A stretch of DNA of 20,492 nucleotides from DAINRZ01 sp964634885 (GTDB lineage: Bacteria > Bacteroidota > Ignavibacteria > Kapaibacteriales > UBA2268): assembly GCA_964634885.1 (NCBI GenBank), contig CAZWLN010000073.1, positions 1 through 20,492 of the forward strand. Reading direction: 5' to 3'. The notes under the pieces were generated by a model. That model did no database searches. It was not told where the DNA came from and saw only the letters and a list, made by a program, of their open reading frames with translations. Shown here piece after piece: positions 16,204-20,492 of the stretch; within the stretch, counting starts at the first letter, position 1, and each line of letters opens with the position of its first letter. Position numbers and translations under genes: made by a program.

Positions 16204-19200
16204 TCAGTATTTTCTCAGGAGCCTCACGTTGTTCTTCCCGAATATCTCGATTGACTGGGCTACTTTATCTTCGCTTAAACCGATATTGACATTGTAAGCA
16301 GCATAGCCTGCTTTGTAATTCAGCTTTTTGTCATAGACATTGAATATCACCATATTCTCGGAATCAATGTCACTGCAAATCTTCCGGAAATCATCGATGA
16401 TCCTGTCGTCGTTTCGTTTTTCCAGGTCAATCCAGATGTTATAACCTTTACTTAACTGCTTTGCAGCCGGTTCCACAGCCTGTGCATATTCGGCAACAAT
16501 CTTCATGGTCTGGTCGTCTGACTGCACTTTACCATAGACGACGATGATCTTGTCCTCGACGAGCAGGTCGCGCGATTTTCCGCAGGCTTCGCTCCAGAAG
16601 ATGACTTCTGCCTTGCCGGTGAAGTCCTCGAGCATGATGAAGGCAATATTATTGTTGTTCTTGTCTAATTTGGAGCGGACGCTGGACACCATGCCGCATA
16701 CCTTAACGCTCATTCCGTCTTTCTCTTTGCCTTTCTCACCCAATTTGATGTCCGACAGGAGGTTCATGTATGGAAAATAGCTGTTGAGGGGGTGGCCTGT
16801 AAGATAGAAGTTCAGTACTTCTTTTTCATGTTGTAACCTGGTTTTTTCCGGCCAATCCGGTACATTCGGTATTTGCGGCTCTGTTTTCTCTACTTCAAAA
16901 GCCTCGCCGAAGAGGCTGTCCATTCCCAGGTCTTTGCTTTCGTTAATGCTCTTGGAGTATTCGAGAGCCGGGTCGATGGACTGCATCAGTGCAGACCTGT
17001 TGCGATGGAGAGAATCGAAAGCGCCGGCGCTGATGAGGCATTCGAGCGCTTTTCTGTTCAGTTGCCTGTTGCCTACGCGTGCGGCACAATCGAAAAATGA
17101 AGTAAACGGTTTTTCTTTCCGTGCTTCCATTACATAATCGACAACGGCAGTGCCGACGTTTTTGATGGCAGCAAGGCTGAAATATATTTCATTATTGACG
17201 GCGTTAAACATACCTGCCGACAGGTTAATGTCCGGGGGAAGGATTGTGATGTTGAACAATTTGGCTTCATCCATCAACTGGACGATTTTGTCCTGGTCGT
17301 TCAATTCTGCGGTCATGTTGGCAGCAAGGAATTCTGCAGGGTAATGTGTCTTGAGCCATGCAGTCTGGAAAGCCAGGTAAGAATAGGCCAGGGAGTGCGA
17401 TTTGTTAAAGCCGTAATTAGCGAATTTGAAAATCAAATCCCAAATCTGTGTGGCAATCTTTTCACTGATGCTGTTCTTAGCAGCGCCTTCCAGGAACAGG
17501 ACTTTCATCTTGTCCATTGCTTTCATGTCTTTTTTACCCATGGCACGCCTGAGGATGTCGGACTGGCCGAGGGAGAATCCGGCGACGTCCCTGCCGAGCT
17601 GCATTACCTGTTCCTGGTAAACGATGATGCCGTAAGTATTCTTAAGCGAGTTTTCCATCACCGGATGCAGGTATTCGATTTTCTTCTTACCGTTTTTCCT
17701 GTCGATAAAATCAGGAATGTTTTCCATTGGTCCGGGACGGTACAGGGCGTTCATGGCCGTCAGTTCTTCGAGGCTCGACGGTTTCAATTGTTTGAGGTAC
17801 TCCTGCATGCCTGTGGATTCGAACTGGAAAACGGCGAGTGTCAGTCCCTTAGACAGAAGCTCATAGGTTTCTTCGTCGTTAAAATCAATTTTTTCTATAT
17901 CGATTTTTGTTTTGAAATTATTCTCAATCATTGTCAGAGTGTTCTCGATGATGGACAAGGTCCTGAGCCCCAGGAAGTCCATCTTAAGAAGGCCTGCCAG
18001 TTCCAGTTCCTTCATGCTGTACTGAGTGGCAATTTCCTTGTTGGATTTGCTGTTGGGGGAGAGGTAAAGCGGCACATAGTCGCTTACAGGCCCGGGAGCA
18101 ATGACAACGCCGGCTGCATGGAGCGAAGTGTTGCGGATGAATCCTTCGAGTGTCTTGGAATAATTGATAAGGTCCCTGATCTGAGTGTCTTGGCTGTCTT
18201 TCAGCCATTTCAGTTCGGGCAGTTCGATTGCTTCGGCTAATGGTTTCACTTTTCCGAACTCTGATGGAATTTTAGAGTTGATGTCATTTATTATAGAGTA
18301 GTGAATGCCCAGAACCCTGCCAACGTCCTTGAGAACGGCTTTGGTAGAGAGTTTACCGAAAGTAACGATCTGTGATACTGAATCGGAGCCGTATTTCTCC
18401 CGGCAGTATTCGATTACCATTTCCCGTTTGTCGTCGCTGAAGTCGATGTCGATGTCAGGCATGGACACGCGTTCGGGATTGAGGAAGCGCTCGAAGAGCA
18501 GGTCGTATTTCAGTGGATCGACGTTGGTGATGCCGAGGGCGTAAGCAACGATGCTTCCTGCTGCCGAGCCTCTGCCCGGACCCACGCGGCATCCCATCCT
18601 GCGGGCAGCGTTGATGAAATCCTGCACGATAAGGAAATAGCCTGAAAAGCCCATTTTTGTTATTACGCCCAGTTCGTATTCTGTCCTTTGTTTCACTTCG
18701 TCGGTCATTTCAGGGTATCTCTCATCGATGCCCTGGTAAGTCAGTTCTTCCATAAACTCATCGAGGGTGGCTGCTTTTGAATGTTTCGGTATTTCGAACT
18801 CGGGCATATACAGCTTCTTGTCGAATTCCATATTGCATTTCTCAGCCACTTCGACAGTGTTATTTATTGCCTCCGGGTAGTCGGCGAACAGCTCTGCCAT
18901 CTCCTGCTTTGTCTTGAAATACATTTCAGGGACCTTGTAGCGCAGTTGTTTGATGTCGAGAGTGCCGGAGTTGGAGGCGCTCGAGTCTTTGATCAGCAGG
19001 TGCACATTGTGGGCGTAAGCGTCTTCTTTACGGATATAATGGACGTCGTTTGTAGCAACGAGCTTGATCCCAAGTTCCTTAGCCAGTTTGGGTGCCTCCT
19101 TCATGATGACCCGGTCTTCATCCAGCCCGTGATCCTGAAGCTCGATGTAGAAGTCATCGCCGAACACATCCCGGTAGAACGTAGCCTTTTCTTTGGCGGT

Positions 19201-19671
19201 TTCGTAGTCTCCGGAGACCAGGTGGGCATTGACGACACCTATGACGCAGCCTGACATGGCAATAACTCCCTCGCTGTATTGCCTGAGCAGTTCTTCGTCG
19301 ATACGGGGTTTGTAATAGAAGCCTTCGGTATGAGCGAGGGTTGTAAGCTTACACAAGTTCTTGTATCCTGTCCTGTCTTTGGCCAGCAGAATCAGGTGGT
19401 AATAGTTCCTGCGCCGGGAATCTGATTTGCCGGCAGTTTTGTCAAAGCGGCTTCCGTTTGCAACATAGGCTTCGAACCCGATGATAGGTTTGATGTTCTT
19501 CTCTTTTGCTTTGAGGTAGAACTCATAGGCTCCGAACATGACGCCGTGGTCAGTCAGGGCCAGCGCCTGATGGCCGTCTTCGACGGCAGCAGCCAACAGG
19601 GTGGCCGGGGTACAGGCAGCGTCGAGCAGCGAATAGTGCGTGTGGTTGTGAAGGTGTACGAAGTCGCCCAT
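16204..19671 (-). CDS. dnaE: DNA polymerase III alpha subunit (DnaE)
   Basis: The replicative polymerase catalytic subunit, 1155 residues, close to the 1160 of E. coli. Domains in order: PHP domain (about 3-280) starting FVHLHNHTHYSLLD with His6, His8, the ALTDHG pair Asp41/His42, YIELQDHG and ATNDVHY, so its metal-binding set looks intact and could support PHP exonuclease activity; C-family palm with GPGRGSAAGSIVAYALG (364-380), catalytic Asp406 and Asp408 in MPDIDIDF, and the third Asp565 in LLKMDFLGLRTL; fingers; tandem HhH region; an OB-fold (about 988-1060, VCGMVSSVRSKL with FIMLEDFTGKAEVIFW); and a C-terminal domain likely for the clamp-loader tau contact. An AGGA lies about 10 nt before the ATG at 19671. 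It is monocistronic as far as visible. Confidence 0.98.
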   Translation of the reverse strand: MGDFVHLHNHTHYSLLDAACTPATLLAAAVEDGHQALALTDHGVMFGAYEFYLKAKEKNIKPIIGFEAYVANGSRFDKTAGKSDSRRRNYYHLILLAKDRTGYKNLCKLTTLAHTEGFYYKPRIDEELLRQYSEGVIAMSGCVIGVVNAHLVSGDYETAKEKATFYRDVFGDDFYIELQDHGLDEDRVIMKEAPKLAKELGIKLVATNDVHYIRKEDAYAHNVHLLIKDSSASNSGTLDIKQLRYKVPEMYFKTKQEMAELFADYPEAINNTVEVAEKCNMEFDKKLYMPEFEIPKHSKAATLDEFMEELTYQGIDERYPEMTDEVKQRTEYELGVITKMGFSGYFLIVQDFINAARRMGCRVGPGRGSAAGSIVAYALGITNVDPLKYDLLFERFLNPERVSMPDIDIDFSDDKREMVIEYCREKYGSDSVSQIVTFGKLSTKAVLKDVGRVLGIHYSIINDINSKIPSEFGKVKPLAEAIELPELKWLKDSQDTQIRDLINYSKTLEGFIRNTSLHAAGVVIAPGPVSDYVPLYLSPNSKSNKEIATQYSMKELELAGLLKMDFLGLRTLSIIENTLTMIENNFKTKIDIEKIDFNDEETYELLSKGLTLAVFQFESTGMQEYLKQLKPSSLEELTAMNALYRPGPMENIPDFIDRKNGKKKIEYLHPVMENSLKNTYGIIVYQEQVMQLGRDVAGFSLGQSDILRRAMGKKDMKAMDKMKVLFLEGAAKNSISEKIATQIWDLIFKFANYGFNKSHSLAYSYLAFQTAWLKTHYPAEFLAANMTAELNDQDKIVQLMDEAKLFNITILPPDINLSAGMFNAVNNEIYFSLAAIKNVGTAVVDYVMEARKEKPFTSFFDCAARVGNRQLNRKALECLISAGAFDSLHRNRSALMQSIDPALEYSKSINESKDLGMDSLFGEAFEVEKTEPQIPNVPDWPEKTRLQHEKEVLNFYLTGHPLNSYFPYMNLLSDIKLGEKGKEKDGMSVKVCGMVSSVRSKLDKNNNNIAFIMLEDFTGKAEVIFWSEACGKSRDLLVEDKIIVVYGKVQSDDQTMKIVAEYAQAVEPAAKQLSKGYNIWIDLEKRNDDRIIDDFRKICSDIDSENMVIFNVYDKKLNYKAGYAAYNVNIGLSEDKVAQSIEIFGKNNVRLLRKY

Positions 19672-19816
19672 CTATAATTTTTCCTAATAAAAATCAAAAA
19701 TCAATAATTGATAATTTAGCGAAAAAATTGAATTATTAGAATTTTTTTATTAGATGGGAATTATTATGGAAAAAATTCATTCTTTTTTATGGCACCTGAA
19801 TATATAATCAGTACTG

Positions 19817-19939
19817 TTATTTCGGTCGCAATAACGCCTTCAGGCCGGAAATGCAAACAGCCATCAGACTGCCGTGTACGGCTTTTTCATAATAATACGT
19901 AATGATGTATGCTTCAGGCCCGCCGATGCCCTGCGATTT
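19817..19939 (-). pseudogene. Orphan 40-codon open frame, probable gene remnant
   Basis: Between two in-frame stops, the minus strand reads 40 codons of protein-like sequence (GGPEAYIITYYYEKAVHG, then SLMAVCISGLKALLRPK) with no start codon at its beginning and a higher G+C content than the AT-rich flanks. I do not recognise the family; the composition suggests the decayed C-terminal end of a gene. It fills part of the 19672-19961 spacer upstream of dnaE; the rest of that spacer is AT-rich and shows only the likely dnaE promoter region without identifiable boxes. Confidence 0.3.
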
Positions 19940-19961
19940 TTAACTATAGCTTTCATAATCA

Positions 19962-20311
19962 CTATATGTGTTTAGGAATATCTTCTTTGGAAAAGCTTGT
20001 TGCAGCTGAGGTAGTATCGATGCTTCAATTCAAATTCAGCATTTTTAAAAGCAATGTTGTCTTTTTTCGCCAATCATGATACCTTCTTCTTTACCTCTTT
20101 TTTCGCCAATCATGATACCTTCTTCTTTGCCAACCATGATGCCTTCTTCTTTGCCAATCATGATTCCTTCTTCTTTACCGCGCATCAAAGCTTTCTTCAT
20201 GGCAAATGACATACGGTCGGCTTCGTCCCTGACGGCTTTCTCACGGAATTCAATTATTGCCCGTACATCCTCGTCGGATGTCGCTCTCTTCATCTTTTCT
20301 ATGGCTTTCAT
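19962..20311 (-). pseudogene. Broken Rpn / PD-(D/E)XK transposase-family gene (C-terminal part)
   Basis: An 88-codon frame (20045-20311) starts MKAIEKMKRATSDEDVRAII, a sequence found in the middle of Rpn/PD-(D/E)XK nuclease transposase-like proteins, then REKAVRDEADRMSFA and a run of GKEEGIMI octapeptides (24-bp units), and ends abruptly in GEKRQHCF. Beyond that stop the minus strand still encodes a recognisable C-terminus in another frame (TLLLKMLNLN, stop, SIDTTSAATSFSKEDI, ending at a TAG at 19962). It matches the intact end of the neighbouring copy (SLNISIDTIAVATGLSKEDI), with an 8-nt deletion after the GEKR codons and a 1-nt insertion in an A/T run. The nuclease domain is absent. ATG at 20311 overlaps the stop of the upstream copy (ATGA). 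Confidence 0.75.
20094..20172. repeat. Direct repeat, copy A (79 bp)
   Basis: The 79 bases here are identical to 20414-20492, exactly 320 bp to the right. The block is made of 24-bp coding units (octapeptide GKEEGIMI on the minus strand). Copy A lies in the broken Rpn gene, where further diverged units extend to about 20066. Confidence 0.92.
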
Positions 20312-20492
20312 GGTTTCAATTTCAGGATATCTTCTTTTGAGAGGCCAGTAGCAACAGCAATAGTATCGATAGAAATATTAAGCGATAGCATCTGTAAAGC
20401 AACAAGTTCCTTCCCTCTTTTTTCGCCAATCATGATACCTTCTTCTTTGCCAACCATGATGCCTTCTTCTTTGCCAATCATGATTCCTTCTT
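20308..20492 (-). CDS. Rpn / PD-(D/E)XK transposase-family protein, 3' end only
   Basis: Sixty residues plus a TGA stop are visible; the 5' part lies beyond the right edge. The sequence opens in GKEEGIMI/GKEEGIMV octapeptide repeats, then GEKRGKELVALQML, and ends in a short helical domain SIDTIAVATGLSKEDILKLKP, the usual tail of Rpn/YhgA-like nuclease-transposase proteins, which are thought to promote RecA-independent recombination. Only the tail can be judged, so intactness of the nuclease domain is unknown. Its stop overlaps the start codon of the broken copy that follows. The 5' limit is the window edge. Confidence 0.7.
   Translation of the reverse strand, partial: EGIMIGKEEGIMVGKEEGIMIGEKRGKELVALQMLSLNISIDTIAVATGLSKEDILKLKP
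20414..20492. repeat. Direct repeat, copy B (79 bp, cut by window end)
   Basis: Identical to 20094-20172 over all 79 bases available; the match may continue beyond the window. It lies in the 3' part of the intact-looking Rpn-family copy. The 320-bp period suggests unequal recombination between the 24-bp units produced a partial tandem duplication. Confidence 0.92.

Noticed and set aside
17344..18240. 298-codon plus-strand frame opposite dnaE
   Set aside because: Long, but lies entirely within the highly conserved dnaE on the other strand and has no recognisable family features.
19871..19887. Intrinsic terminator GCCG-TGTA-CGGC followed by five T
   Set aside because: The stem is only 4 bp and no plus-strand gene lies upstream to be terminated.
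20066..20492. CRISPR array
   Set aside because: The 24-bp units are adjacent without unique spacers and encode a regular octapeptide in frame with an Rpn-family protein.

Overview
The window reads as chromosomal DNA of a Gram-negative bacterium from the Bacteroidota/Ignavibacteriota (formerly Bacteroidetes-Chlorobi) side of the tree. This is an inference from protein style: the ClpS type, the RluE and DnaE sequences, a small OadG/OadB-type sodium decarboxylase operon, a lipoprotein with a classic lipobox, mostly weak Shine-Dalgarno sites and AT-rich spacers sprinkled with C-rich/G-rich palindromes. No marker fixes the species. Almost everything is on the minus strand; only clpS and a small helix-hairpin-helix gene are on the plus strand.

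Layout. 1-582: a G-rich heptamer array followed by fold-back repeats, no gene. 583-5749: nuoL-nuoM-nuoN (transcribed L to N), the proton-pumping membrane arm of complex I, starting from its own divergent promoter region and not preceded by nuoK. 5975-6277: clpS, tail-to-tail with a very acidic CxC protein (6274-7062) that sits 18 bp behind an orphan cheB (7081-8181). 8267-8534: a fold-back element with terminal inverted repeats and a 9-bp flanking direct repeat, resembling a MITE. 8608-10347: a tightly overlapping trio (C_GCAxxG_C_C redox protein, HEAT-like protein, 23S rRNA pseudouridine synthase RluE). 10442-11128: a lipoprotein, divergent from the HhH gene at 11346-11639, which is closed by a bidirectional terminator.

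11730-15598 is a complete biotin-dependent sodium-pumping decarboxylase operon, most likely methylmalonyl-CoA decarboxylase: carboxyltransferase alpha (mmdA), OadG-like anchor, biotin carrier, a 41-residue single-helix peptide, the beta subunit oadB, and a 70-residue two-helix protein. It would convert decarboxylation energy into a sodium gradient, while nuoLMN contributes a respiratory ion gradient. 15599-16203 is a gene-poor spacer holding a second fold-back element. 16204-19671 is dnaE, the replicative DNA polymerase.

19672-20492 is decayed accessory DNA: an orphan 40-codon open frame, a broken Rpn/PD-(D/E)XK-type transposase-like gene, and the 3' end of a second copy. The two share an identical block of at least 79 bp spaced exactly 320 bp apart, inside 24-bp coding repeats (GKEEGIMI). 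The least conventional items are the two fold-back elements, the repeat-driven duplication at the right edge, the 41-residue subunit in the decarboxylase operon, and the heptamer array at the left edge. I see no convincing new defence or biosynthetic system.
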